Positions 1 through 8,899 of a stretch of 37,251 bases of DNA are shown here, in pieces; position 1 is the stretch's first letter, and every line of letters starts with the position of its first letter. The notes under the pieces are model-generated. The model did no database searches, had not been told where the DNA came from, and saw only the letters and a program-made list of their open reading frames with translations. The stretch lies in NCBI RefSeq assembly GCF_013139515.1, contig NZ_WTAR01000148.1:1-37251 (forward strand), written 5' to 3'. This stretch comes from Lutibacter sp. Lineage in GTDB: Bacteria > Bacteroidota > Bacteroidia > Flavobacteriales > Flavobacteriaceae. The position numbers and the translations under genes were made by a program.

Positions 1-35
1 GAGTGAATTTAACGAATGTTAATGAGTAAAATTAG

Positions 36-110
36 TATCGAGAATCAAATTTTCGTTTTCAAAATAGTTCTCGATACAATTTTCTATCGAAAATTACTCG
101 AACTGACATT
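36..110. repeat. Dispersed TCGAGAA/TTCTCGA dyad repeat, copy 1
   Basis: Inverted arms TATCGAGAA (36-44) and TTCTCGATA (68-76) are followed by a segment ending ACTCGAACTGACA (96-108). The same arms and tail recur at 27242-27314 and 28576-28694 and in arrays at 31926-32498 and 33622-34092. No coding potential is evident. It lies beyond the terminator of the M49 gene. Confidence 0.75.
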
Positions 111-202
111 CAAATGCATAAAATAAATCAAAATGCACAACGGGTTAAAACTGTCATTTTGAACTACATTCAGAACCTCATCAAACTGATTTTTAATAAA
201 AA

Positions 203-237
203 AAAAAGCCCATTTCAAAAAATGAAATGAGCTTTTT
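203..237. terminator. Bidirectional intrinsic terminator after the M49 gene
   Basis: Arms AAAAAGC-C-CATTTCA (203-217) and TGAAATG-A-GCTTTTT (223-237) form a 15-position stem with one mismatch and a loop of five A. T-rich flanks on either strand allow termination both ways. It lies 20 bp downstream of the leftward M49 reading frame. Confidence 0.8.
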
Positions 238-256
238 AATCTATTAAATTTTTTTA

Positions 257-2287
257 TTAATTTACATCTGGCAACGTTGTATAACGTTTTGCATAATCTA
301 GCATTTGTTCAGTAAAATTGCCTGGTTGAGTTACTTTCACATCTATTATATTACCCTCAGCATCTTTTTCTGCAACTAAAACAGGATTTACAAAACCACT
401 GTAAGGAGCCGATTTAAATTTACTGTTACGCGCTAAAACTTCTTTATGAATTTCTTGGTCAACTTTTACACCATACGTTTCTACTAATGCTTTACCAGCT
501 TCAAAATCACCTTCAGATTTTATACGCTGAATTTCACGTAACAATTCACCAAACAATACTCTTAATTTATTGTAATCTCTAACAACAAAATATGTTTTGC
601 TATCTTTCACTACTTTTTCAATCACATTGTCTTTTGCGCCTTTTTCAAAAGCCCAAGCGGCAACTAATTGTCTGTTTCTCATATGAGATTCTTCAACATC
701 ATCTCCTAAATTTAATCGTGTTAATTGTGTTAACAAACCATTTCTAATATAACCATCAAAAGCAGCTTTTCCAATTCCTTTAGCATTTGGAGAAATTTTC
801 ATTTCAACTAATTTTTCTGAAGGTAAATAATACAACCCAACTAAATCTGCACGAGCTTCTTCTAGGGTTGAAGCGTAATTTTTTAACGTTTCTTTTGGTT
901 GTCCAATACCTTGGTTTATTTGTCCGCTTGCATGGCCAATTACTTCGTGTAAAGAAGTGTGTAATTTATCTGCCAACTCACCATATGTTATTTCAGCTTC
1001 TATTTCAGCTTCATCAAAAGCAAATTCTTTTAATTTACCCGTTCCACCTACATTGTTGTATGCATTTATAATATTTCCTAATTAAACTGATTTTGAACCG
1101 TGTTGTTGACGAATCCAATTATTATTAGGTAAGTTAACTCCTATTGGAGTTGATGGTGAGGAATCTCCAGATTCTGATGCAACATTAACTGTTTTGTAAG
1201 AAACTCCAACCACATTTTTCTTTTTATGAGCATCAATCAATGTTGAATTATCTTCAAACCATTGTGCATTTTCAGATAGTACTGCCATTTTTTTAGACAT
1301 ATCAAAATCTTTAATTTGAATCACTGTCTCATACGAACCTCTAAAAGCTTTTGGATCGTTATAAACCTCAATAAATCCATTTATGTAATCTATATCTCCC
1401 TCGGTATTTGTAGCCCAAACAATGTTGTATTTATCCCAAGTTTCTAAATCTCCAGTAGTGTAATATTCAATTAACAATTTTAGCGCTTCAGCTTGTTTTT
1501 CAGTTTCAGCAACTGTGACAGCTTTCTCTAGCCAAAAAATAATTTTTTCAATTGATTTACTGTACATTCCTCCAACTTTCCATACTTTTTCTTCTAAAGT
1601 ACCATCTTCATTTTTCACCAATTTAGAGTTTAAACCATACTCTATTGGTGTTTCATCTGTTCTATCAATTTTTGAAGCGTAAAATGCATCAATATCTTCA
1701 GCAGTTACATTTGGTGAATAAAAATTAATAGCCGAACCTTTAATTAACCCTTTGTCTGCATCTAAATTTACTTTTTTGGCATCAGCATCATTAAAAATAA
1801 CTTCGTATGCTTCACCTGTAAGTTCTGTATTCGTTTCTTTTAATAAGGTGTCAAAATATTCTTTTGAAAACTTTGGAATAAATTTATTGTTTGCATAGTG
1901 ATGGTGAATACCATTAGCAAACCAAACTCTTTTTAAATAGATCTCAAAACTGGTCCAATCTTCTAAATTTTTATCTCCAGCATAATTTAGATACACATTT
2001 TCTAATGCTCTTCTAATTGTTAAATTATGACGGTAATTCTGATCGTACATTATATCACGACCTTCCATTCCTGCTTGAGACAAATAATAAACTAATTGTT
2101 TTTGTTGTAATGAAAGTTCATTAAAACCAGGAATTTGGTAACGTAGTACTTTTATATCTGCAAATTGCTCAACAAAATATTCAAATTCAGAAGCTGATTC
2201 TTCTTTTACAGTTTCATTTTTATTGTTTCCACATGAAAACAATAACGCTGCTGTAAACAGCATTGGCAAAAAATATTTAAGTTTCAT
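257..2287 (-). pseudogene. Dipeptidyl peptidase III-like metallopeptidase (family M49), interrupted by an in-frame TAA
   Basis: Family M49 zinc exopeptidases remove dipeptides from the N-terminus of peptides. The first segment (2287-1082, 401 aa) starts with a lipoprotein signal peptide (lipobox LLFSC) and ends at the conserved stretch NWIRQQHGSKSV. The next codon is TAA (1084-1082). The same frame then stays open for another 35 codons before the internal ATG at 976 and continues to 257. This second part holds the catalytic motif HEVIGH (HEXXGH) and the second zinc-ligand motif EEARAD. Joined, the frame is 677 codons, normal for bacterial DPP III. As read, the first product lacks the zinc site, and the second lacks the N-terminal lobe and signal peptide. 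This is either a recent nonsense mutation or a base error. The family call is firm; loss of function is inferred. Confidence 0.88.
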
Positions 2288-2312
2288 TTTATAGTTTGTT
2301 TGATTTAAGTTT

Positions 2313-2320
2313 CAAATTTA
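2313..2320 (-). promoter_or_regulatory. Candidate -7 box for the M49 gene
   Basis: TAAATTTG on the minus strand fits the Bacteroidota -7 consensus TAnnTTTG and lies 26 bp upstream of the lipoprotein start at 2287. No TTG was found at the usual -33 spacing, so the call rests on the -7 box alone. Confidence 0.4.
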
Positions 2321-2401
2321 ACAATTTCAAAGTGATTCGTTCTAATTATAAAATAGTACAACTCCTAAAGTTTTCATAAAATTTAATAAAATACCGTATC
2401 A

Positions 2402-2965
2402 CTAAACTTCATTGTATCTAAAACATTCTGTAACATGATCGTTAATCATTCCTGTAGCTTGCATATGTGCATAAAGTACAGTTGAACCAACAAATTTAAA
2501 TCCACGCTTTTTTAAATCTTTTGAAATTTCATCAGAGAGTTTTGTAGTAGCTGGCACAGCTGTTAAATTTTTCCAGCTATTTTTAATTGGTTTTCCGTTG
2601 GTAAATTTCCAAATATAGTTAGAGAATGAACCAAATTCTTGTTGCACATTCATAAAAGCAACTGCATTTGAAATGGTTGCTTTAACTTTTAATTTGTTTC
2701 TAATAATACCTGCGTCCTGAATAAGTTCATTAAATTTAGCTTCATTATATGTTGCTATTTTTTTATAATCGAAATTATCAAAAGCTTTTCTAAAGTTTTC
2801 TCGTTTTTTTAAAACTGTAATCCAACTTAAACCCGCTTGAAAAGTTTCTAAAATTAAAAATTCAAAAAGCTTAGCATCATCATATACAGGAACTCCCCAT
2901 TCAGTATCATGATATTCAATATATAGTGGGTCTTTACCACACCAAGAACAACGTACTTTATCCAT
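2402..2965 (-). CDS. tag: DNA-3-methyladenine glycosylase I
   Basis: Cytosolic base-excision repair enzyme that removes 3-methyladenine from alkylated DNA. The 187-aa length equals the family norm. The N-terminus RCSWCGKDPLYIEYHDTEWG carries Cys6 and His19, and the C-terminus has the NDHVTECF segment; these match the Cys/His zinc ligands of E. coli Tag. The central FQAGLSWITVLKKRENFRKAF block is the family's helix-hairpin-helix region with the base-recognition Glu/Trp area. It stands alone between the M49 gene upstream on the map and a divergent lipoprotein gene. The ATG start is unambiguous because MDKVRC is the usual N-terminus. Confidence 0.95.
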   Translation of the reverse strand: MDKVRCSWCGKDPLYIEYHDTEWGVPVYDDAKLFEFLILETFQAGLSWITVLKKRENFRKAFDNFDYKKIATYNEAKFNELIQDAGIIRNKLKVKATISNAVAFMNVQQEFGSFSNYIWKFTNGKPIKNSWKNLTAVPATTKLSDEISKDLKKRGFKFVGSTVLYAHMQATGMINDHVTECFRYNEV

Positions 2966-3059
2966 TATATTTAATTTTTTGACAAGTTAAAATAAAAATA
3001 CCATAATTTAAAACTGGAATGTTTTTTGTATATTTAATAATCCCTTAAAAGCATTGATT

Positions 3060-3464
3060 ATGAGAAATTTAATTTTATTTACAGTAATTTTAGCACTTAT
3101 TTTTAGTTGTTCTTCAACTTCAAAAAGAAGTACAACAACTAAAGAAACACTTCAAAATGAAGCTGTAAGAATTGCTAATGATAGTTTGGATTATGAAATA
3201 ATTATTATTGATACTGGTTTTGAATTTTATTTAAATTCAATTGCTAAACCTGCAAATTTTTATTCGCAGTCTTACTATGAAACTAAAAATAAATTTTACG
3301 TTACAACATGGAATAGTAGAGCTCAAAACCCTTTAAGATACAATAACGATATTTATGAAAATGTAATTGATTACAATTTTAATACAAATTACGGATTAGA
3401 TGTAAACTATAAATTGTACAACTATTTTAAATTTGTTGAGTATACGTATAAAGAGGTTTTTTAG
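3060..3464 (+). CDS. DUF6146-like lipoprotein
   Basis: Small exported lipoprotein of about 134 aa. The ATG at 3060 is preferred over the upstream in-frame TTG at 3054, because it gives a clean signal peptide MRNLILFTVILALIFSC with lipobox Cys. After a Ser/Thr/Lys-rich linker the mature part has the pattern ANDSLDYEIIIIDTGFEFYL, WNSRAQNPLRYN and a C-terminal YGLDVNYKLYNYFKFVEY. I recognise these from the uncharacterised flavobacterial family DUF6146 (recalled, not searched). Function unknown. Its TAG stop directly abuts the stop codon of nhaA on the opposite strand, with no intergenic base and no visible terminator between the convergent genes. Confidence 0.75.
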   Translation: MRNLILFTVILALIFSCSSTSKRSTTTKETLQNEAVRIANDSLDYEIIIIDTGFEFYLNSIAKPANFYSQSYYETKNKFYVTTWNSRAQNPLRYNNDIYENVIDYNFNTNYGLDVNYKLYNYFKFVEYTYKEVF

Positions 3465-4775
3465 TTATTCTTCAATAATATCTTTGTTTAACGTAAATCG
3501 CAACACTAAATATCCTAAAATACCTGCCACTAAAGAACCTATAATTACACCCATTTTTGCTGCTGCAATTAAACTTTCATCAACATACGCTAAATTGGCA
3601 ATAAAAAGTGACATTGTAAATCCAAGCCCACCTAATAAACTCACTCCAAATAATTGTTTAAAATTTACATTTTCAGGCAAATCAGCTAGCTTTAATTTAA
3701 CAGCAATACCAACCATAAGCATAATACCAATAGTGTTTCCTAAAACTAATGCCAACGCTATATTATAACTAATATGAATAAAATCACCTAAACCGCTAAA
3801 ACTTAAAATTACACCTGCATTTGCTAAAGCAAAAATTGGCATAATAATATACGAAACCCAACCATGCAGTGTGTGTTCTAAATTTTGAAGTGGTGAATGC
3901 ACTTTATTTGTTAAACTTTCTACAGAATCTATTGCTTGAATTTGTTCTGTACTTAATAATTCTTCAGAAGTTGGTTTGCTAGATTTAAAAATATTAAACT
4001 GAATAGTCGCTTTTTGTATATATTCTTTTACATCTACTTTACGTTGAATTGGAATTGTAAATGCCATTAAAATTCCTGCAATAGTAGGATGAATTCCAGA
4101 CTTTAAAAATAATAACCAAACTACAAATCCCATTACAAAATAAAAGTACTTTGAGTAAACTTCTTTATAGCTTAAAAACGCAAGTACACTAAAAATTAAC
4201 ATGGCATACATAATTAAATTCCATTGAATATTAGAGCTATAAAATATTGCAATTACTAAAACAGCTCCAATATCATCAACAATAGCAAATGCTGTTAAAA
4301 ATATTTTTAAGCCTAAAGGCACTCTTTTTCCAAGCAATGTTAATATCCCTAAAGTAAATGCAATATCCGTAGCCATTGGAATTCCCCATCCATCTCCTCC
4401 TAATTTTCCATTATTTAATACAAAGAAAATAAGTACTGGAAACAACATTCCTCCTATAGCTGCAAAAATTGGTAATGATGCTTTTCTTAAAGTTGTTAAT
4501 TCACCAACCAATACTTCTCGTTTCACTTCTAAACCTATCACAAAAAAGAAGATAGCCATTAATCCATCATTAATCCAGAGTATCAATGGTTTTGATAAAT
4601 GAAAATTGGTATCTGCAAACCCAATAGTAAATTCGTGATGCCATAATTCTTCATATACATACCCATAGGATGAATTTGCCCAAATTACTGCTAAAATAGA
4701 AACTGCAAAAAGTAAAATACTTGATGATGTTTCTAATTTTATAAAGGTTTTTAAAGAATTACTTATACGTCTCAT
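3465..4775 (-). CDS. nhaA: Na+/H+ antiporter NhaA
   Basis: Inner-membrane antiporter that exports Na+ in exchange for H+, used for salt and pH homeostasis. At 436 aa it is the length of NhaA proteins with an extended hydrophilic loop. Seen in the sequence: many hydrophobic helices, the conserved MATDIAFTLGILTLLGKRVP segment, and AFAIVDDIGAVLVIAIF holding the paired Asp residues that bind the ion in E. coli NhaA. GIHPTIAGILMAFTIP is also a hallmark. A hydrophilic insertion (about residues 250-290, STEQIQAIDSVESLTNK) precedes HTLHGWVSYIIMPIFALANAGV, as is usual in this subfamily. It lies downstream of pckA but a strong terminator separates them, so it is probably transcribed alone. Confidence 0.96.
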   Translation of the reverse strand: MRRISNSLKTFIKLETSSSILLFAVSILAVIWANSSYGYVYEELWHHEFTIGFADTNFHLSKPLILWINDGLMAIFFFVIGLEVKREVLVGELTTLRKASLPIFAAIGGMLFPVLIFFVLNNGKLGGDGWGIPMATDIAFTLGILTLLGKRVPLGLKIFLTAFAIVDDIGAVLVIAIFYSSNIQWNLIMYAMLIFSVLAFLSYKEVYSKYFYFVMGFVVWLLFLKSGIHPTIAGILMAFTIPIQRKVDVKEYIQKATIQFNIFKSSKPTSEELLSTEQIQAIDSVESLTNKVHSPLQNLEHTLHGWVSYIIMPIFALANAGVILSFSGLGDFIHISYNIALALVLGNTIGIMLMVGIAVKLKLADLPENVNFKQLFGVSLLGGLGFTMSLFIANLAYVDESLIAAAKMGVIIGSLVAGILGYLVLRFTLNKDIIEE

Positions 4776-4823
4776 TTAATCTTAACTTAATTAGCGCCGA
4801 AATATACAATATTTCAAATTTTT

Positions 4824-4863
4824 AATAGTAAAAAACCTCCTAATTGGGAGGTTTTTTACTATT
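4824..4863 (-). terminator. Intrinsic terminator of pckA
   Basis: A perfect 17-bp stem, AATAGTAAAAAACCTCC (4824-4840) with its complement at 4847-4863, encloses a 6-nt loop. The run of T within the arm serves either direction. It is 20 bp past the pckA stop and 48 bp before the nhaA start. Confidence 0.85.
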
Positions 4864-4883
4864 AATTAAAGATGTATATAATC

Positions 4884-6506
4884 TTATAATTGAGGTCCTG
4901 CAGCTACTAATGCTTTTCCATCTTCATTATCTGTATATTTTTCGAAATTTTCAATAAATAAACCTGCTAATTTAGTTGCTTTAGTATTCCACTCTTCAAC
5001 ATTTTTATACGTATCTCTAGGATCTAAAATTTCAGTCTGAACTCCAGGTAATGAAGTTGGTACTTCTAAATTAAAAATAGGAATGTTTTTAGTTTCTGCT
5101 TTTTCAATAGATCCATCAAGAATTGCATTTATAATTCCTCTTGTATCTTTAATTGAAATACGTTTTCCTGTTCCGTTCCATCCTGTATTTACTAAATATG
5201 CTTCTGCACCATTAGCTTTCATTTTTTTCACTAACTCTTCACCATATTTTACTGGGTGCAATGTTAAAAATGCTGCTCCAAAACAAGCTGAGAATGTTGG
5301 TGTTGGCTCAGTAATACCACGTTCAGTTCCTGCTAATTTAGCTGTAAATCCTGATAAGAAGTGATATTGTGTTTGCTCAGGTGTTAATTTTGATACTGGA
5401 GGTAACGTTCCAAATGCATCAGCAGAAAGGAAAATTACTTTTTCTGCGTGACCTGCTTTTGAAACTGGCGCTACAATATTTTCAATATGGTTAATTGGGT
5501 AAGATACACGTGTATTTTGTGTAACTGAACCATCACTAAAATCAATTTTACCATCAGCATCAACAGTTACGTTTTCAAGTAAAGCGTTTTTCTTAATTGC
5601 TGCGTAAATTTCTGGTTCTGAATCTTTATCTAAATCAATTGTTTTTGCATAACATCCACCTTCAAAGTTAAAGATTCCTTCATCATCCCATCCGTGCTCA
5701 TCATCACCAATTAACTGACGGCTAGCATCTGTAGATAATGTTGTTTTTCCTGTTCCTGAAAGACCAAAGAAAATTGCAGTATCTCCGTCTTTACCTACGT
5801 TAGCTGAACAATGCATTGCTGCTATTCCTCTTAATGGCAAGTAGTAGTTCATCATTGCAAACATTCCTTTTTTCATTTCACCACCGTACCAAGTACCTCC
5901 AATAATTTGCATTTTTTCAGTTAAATTAAAAAGTACAAAATTCTCAGAATTTAAACCTTGTGCTTCCCAATTTGGGTTTGAAGTTTCAGAACCATTTAAT
6001 ACAACAAAATCTGGTTCTCCAAAGTTTTCAAGTTCTGCTGCAGTTGGGCGAATAAACATGTTTGTTACAAAATGTGCTTGCCAAGGTACTTCAACAATAA
6101 AACGAACTTTTAAACGAGTATCCTCATTTGCTCCACAAAAAGCATCAACAATATATAATTTTTTAGCTGATAATTCTTCAATTACCAAGTCTTTTAAATT
6201 ACTCCAAACTTCTTGAGTTGTAGGCTTATTATCATTTGGTGCTTTTTCTGAATTCCACCATAGTGTATTTTCAGTTACAGCATCTTTTACAATATATTTA
6301 TCTTTAGGTGAACGACCTGTAAATTTACCTGTCATAACATTTACAGCGCCAAGTTCTGTTAAAACACCTCTTTCAAAACCTTTTAAATTTTCATCTAATT
6401 CAGCGTTGTATAACTCATCATATGATGGATTATAAACGACCTCTTTAACATCTTTAATTCCCAAATCGTTTAACGATGTTATTACTGATTTTTTAAGGAC
6501 TTCCAT
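4884..6506 (-). CDS. pckA: Phosphoenolpyruvate carboxykinase (ATP)
   Basis: Gluconeogenic enzyme converting oxaloacetate plus ATP to phosphoenolpyruvate, CO2 and ADP. The length, 540 aa, equals that of E. coli PckA. Visible motifs are the N-terminal [15 protein letters not shown] substrate loop, the Mn/PEPCK signature around [18 protein letters not shown], the P-loop [11 protein letters not shown], the kinase-2-like [23 protein letters not shown], and the C-terminal [19 protein letters not shown] adenine region. It is flanked by a terminator downstream and by an 18-bp palindrome 63 bp upstream of the start, so it is likely a single-gene unit with carbon-source control. Confidence 0.98.
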   Translation of the reverse strand: MEVLKKSVITSLNDLGIKDVKEVVYNPSYDELYNAELDENLKGFERGVLTELGAVNVMTGKFTGRSPKDKYIVKDAVTENTLWWNSEKAPNDNKPTTQEVWSNLKDLVIEELSAKKLYIVDAFCGANEDTRLKVRFIVEVPWQAHFVTNMFIRPTAAELENFGEPDFVVLNGSETSNPNWEAQGLNSENFVLFNLTEKMQIIGGTWYGGEMKKGMFAMMNYYLPLRGIAAMHCSANVGKDGDTAIFFGLSGTGKTTLSTDASRQLIGDDEHGWDDEGIFNFEGGCYAKTIDLDKDSEPEIYAAIKKNALLENVTVDADGKIDFSDGSVTQNTRVSYPINHIENIVAPVSKAGHAEKVIFLSADAFGTLPPVSKLTPEQTQYHFLSGFTAKLAGTERGITEPTPTFSACFGAAFLTLHPVKYGEELVKKMKANGAEAYLVNTGWNGTGKRISIKDTRGIINAILDGSIEKAETKNIPIFNLEVPTSLPGVQTEILDPRDTYKNVEEWNTKATKLAGLFIENFEKYTDNEDGKALVAAGPQL

Positions 6507-6569
6507 TCGTTGTAATTTTATATTTATTTTAATTCTGTTTATGTTCTAGATTCGTATAAATTCAATTTT

Positions 6570-6587
6570 CACGAAAACGTTTTCGTG
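6570..6587. promoter_or_regulatory. Perfect 18-bp palindrome upstream of pckA (LacI-family-like operator)
   Basis: CACGAAAACGTTTTCGTG is perfectly self-complementary and sits 63 bp before the pckA start. The central CG and the CGAAAACGTTTTCG core resemble operators of LacI/GalR-family repressors. No such regulator is encoded in this window, so the cognate protein is unknown. Confidence 0.55.
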
Positions 6588-6706
6588 TTTTTTCAAAAAA
6601 AACTTTTTCCTTTTTTTTGATATGAAATATTTTCCAAAAGTAAATCTAATTGTTCAACTCAACAAACATTTCTGTATAGATTTTTAATGAATTATTATTT
6701 TAATTA

Positions 6707-7075
6707 TTATTCCTTTTTTAAAAACGAAAAACCCATTTTTAACCACCCTAAAATAAAAAACAAACCACCTAAAGGCGTAACAAACCAAATGCTTTTTGAA
6801 TTAACTCCAAAAGTTATAGCATATATAGACCCTGAAAAGAAAAATATGCCTGCAAAAAACAAATAACTAATCGTGTTTTTTGTTTTAATATTGAGTTTAG
6901 AATACATATTTACAATTAACAATGCAATTACATGGTACATTTGATAACGTACAGCTGTTTCAAAACTCTTTAATTCGTTAATTGTTAGCGTTTCTTGAAG
7001 AGCGTGTGCGCCAAATGCACCTAATACAATTGTTAATGCTCCTAAAAATGAAGTGATTGCTAAGTTTTTATTCAT
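6707..7075 (-). CDS. DUF423 family membrane protein
   Basis: Small integral membrane protein of about 122 aa with four hydrophobic segments. The pattern LGALTIVLGAFGAHAL near the N-terminus and TPLGGLFFILGWL near the C-terminus are the DUF423 (YgdD-type) hallmarks. The start is set at the ATG at 7075. The longer frame from 7114 would add 13 residues that overlap a candidate -7 box and break the family's usual N-terminus. No biochemical function is established. Its promoter region is shared with the divergent DUF2007 gene. Confidence 0.85.
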   Translation of the reverse strand: MNKNLAITSFLGALTIVLGAFGAHALQETLTINELKSFETAVRYQMYHVIALLIVNMYSKLNIKTKNTISYLFFAGIFFFSGSIYAITFGVNSKSIWFVTPLGGLFFILGWLKMGFSFLKKE

Positions 7076-7095
7076 GTTGCGTAAAAATTTTGTTA

Positions 7096-7103
7096 CAAAC
7101 TTA
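7096..7103 (-). promoter_or_regulatory. Candidate -7 box for the DUF423 gene
   Basis: TAAGTTTG on the minus strand matches TAnnTTTG and lies 20 bp upstream of the ATG at 7075. It supports the shorter start, since the alternative start at 7114 would lie upstream of it. No convincing -33 element. Confidence 0.4.
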
Positions 7104-7150
7104 AATTTAATCATTCAATATTTCATATATTTAAGTAAAAATAAACGATT

Positions 7151-7378
7151 ATGGAAAATAACTCAGAGACATTAGTAACACTAACAATAACTAATTTTAT
7201 TCATCAAGTTGAAATTGCAAAAACGCTATTAGCCAATAAAGGTATAGAAAGTTTTATTTTTGATGGTAATGTTACTTACACAGGACTTCCTTCCTCTACA
7301 GGATATAAATTAAAAGTAAGTGCTTTAAATTTTGAAAAGGCCAAAGAAATATTAGATACCATAAATTCTGAAGAATAA
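7151..7378 (+). CDS. DUF2007-like small protein
   Basis: A 75-aa soluble protein with a ferredoxin-like pattern: LVTLTITNFIHQVEIAKTLLANKGIESFIFD followed by GYKLKVSALNFEKAKEIL. This fits the DUF2007 family (so-called putative prokaryotic signal-transducing protein), whose members are small single-domain proteins, often with a PII-like fold assignment. No catalytic residues are visible and the real function is unknown. It is 72 bp upstream of the saccharopine dehydrogenase-like gene on the same strand and may be co-transcribed. Confidence 0.75.
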   Translation: MENNSETLVTLTITNFIHQVEIAKTLLANKGIESFIFDGNVTYTGLPSSTGYKLKVSALNFEKAKEILDTINSEE

Positions 7379-7450
7379 TTAATTTATACTATAAATAATC
7401 CTTTTAATTCGTATTTTCGTACACCTTATTAATTCTATAAAAATACGAAT

Positions 7451-8818
7451 ATGAGAAAAATTTTGTTAATTGGTGCTGGTAGATCTTCATCATCTTTAAT
7501 AACTTATTTACTTCAAAAATCTTTTTCAGAAAACTTACATATAACTATTGGCGATGTTTCTTTAGAACTTGCCAAAAGCATATTACAAAATCATAAAAAT
7601 GGAACAGCAATAGCTTTAGATATTTTTAATGATGAAGAAAGACAACAAGCTATTAAAAATTCAGATATTGTTATTTCAATGCTTCCTGCGCATTTACATT
7701 TAAATGTTGCTAAAGATTGTTTAAACTTTGGAAAAAGCATGGTTACAGCTTCATACATCTCTAATGAAATGAAAGCGCTAAATGAAGAAGCCATTAAAAA
7801 GAATCTTATTTTTATGAATGAAATTGGTCTAGATCCTGGAATAGACCATATGAGCGCCATGAAAGTATTAGATAACATAAGAGATAAAGGTGGTAAAATG
7901 TTACTTTTTGAGTCTTTTACAGGTGGTTTAGTTGCGCCAGAGTGTGATGATAATTTGTGGAATTATAAATTTACTTGGAATCCAAGAAATGTAGTACTTG
8001 CCGGACAAGGTGGTGCTGCCAAATTTTTACAAGAAGGTAAATATAAATATATACCATATCAAAAATTATTTAGACGAACTGAAATTTTAACTATTGACGG
8101 TTATGGTAAATTTGAAGGATATGCAAATAGAGATTCTTTAAAATATAAAAGTATTTATGGTTTAGATAATATTTTAACGTTGTATAGAGGAACTATTAGG
8201 CGTGTTGGTTACTCAAGAGCGTGGAATATTTTTGTTCAATTAGGAATGACTGATGATAGTTACACAATTGAAGATTCTGAGCAAATGAGTTATCGCGATT
8301 TTACAAATTCATTTTTAGCTTACAACCCTAATGATTCCGTTGAGTTAAAATTACGTCATTATCTAAAAATTGATCAAGATGATATTATTTGGGAAAAATT
8401 ATTGGAACTAGATATTTTTAATTCAACAAAAAAAGTAAAGTTAGCGAATGCCACACCTGCTCAAATACTTGAAAAAATATTAAAAGATAGCTGGACATTG
8501 AAAGAAGATGATAAGGACATGATTGTAATGCAACATCTTTTTGGGTATGAACTAAATGGTGAAAAACATCAAATTGAAAGTAGTATGGTTTGTATTGGAG
8601 ACAACCAAACATATACAGCAATGGCAAAAACAGTTGGTTTACCCGTAGCTATTGCAACTTTAAAAATTTTAAATGGTGAAATAACCACTCCAGGTGTACA
8701 AATTCCAATTACTAAAGAAGTTTATAAACCTATTTTAAAAGAATTAGAAGAAAACGGTATTATTTTTAAAGAAAAAAACGTTCCCTATTTTGGCTATAAC
8801 CCTGATATAATAATTTGA
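7451..8818 (+). CDS. Saccharopine dehydrogenase family protein
   Basis: A 455-aa oxidoreductase of the saccharopine dehydrogenase/reductase (Lys9-like) family. The N-terminal Rossmann motif IGAGRSSSSLITYLL binds the NAD(P) cofactor. SDIVISMLPAHLHLNVAKDC and NEIGLDPGIDHMSAMK are the family's typical cofactor- and substrate-domain segments, and ESFTGGLVAPECDDNLWNYKF begins the C-terminal domain. In organisms with the alpha-aminoadipate route, relatives interconvert saccharopine and aminoadipate semialdehyde. No other lysine-pathway gene is nearby, so the exact substrate is not supported by context. Confidence 0.88.
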   Translation: MRKILLIGAGRSSSSLITYLLQKSFSENLHITIGDVSLELAKSILQNHKNGTAIALDIFNDEERQQAIKNSDIVISMLPAHLHLNVAKDCLNFGKSMVTASYISNEMKALNEEAIKKNLIFMNEIGLDPGIDHMSAMKVLDNIRDKGGKMLLFESFTGGLVAPECDDNLWNYKFTWNPRNVVLAGQGGAAKFLQEGKYKYIPYQKLFRRTEILTIDGYGKFEGYANRDSLKYKSIYGLDNILTLYRGTIRRVGYSRAWNIFVQLGMTDDSYTIEDSEQMSYRDFTNSFLAYNPNDSVELKLRHYLKIDQDDIIWEKLLELDIFNSTKKVKLANATPAQILEKILKDSWTLKEDDKDMIVMQHLFGYELNGEKHQIESSMVCIGDNQTYTAMAKTVGLPVAIATLKILNGEITTPGVQIPITKEVYKPILKELEENGIIFKEKNVPYFGYNPDIII

Positions 8819-8899
8819 TAAACTGCAAGATTCTCTAAAAAAAATTAATAGATTTTGAGTATCTTAGCTTAGTCAATCATCAAAAAAACCCCGTTTTGC

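Noticed and set aside
787-1071. 94-codon ORF on the plus strand across the M49 gene
   Set aside because: Antisense to the conserved HEXXGH and EEXRAD region; low-complexity Leu/His-rich product.
1082-1084. TAA at the M49 break as a recoded sense codon
   Set aside because: Many other genes in the window end normally at TAA, and there is no recoding element visible; a nonsense mutation or base error is simpler.
3433-3768. 111-codon plus-strand ORF at the nhaA 3' end
   Set aside because: Antisense to conserved NhaA helices; overlaps the real lipoprotein stop.
7075-7114. Longer start for the DUF423 protein
   Set aside because: The extra 13 residues (MIKFKFVTKFLRN) are outside the family pattern and cover a candidate -7 box.
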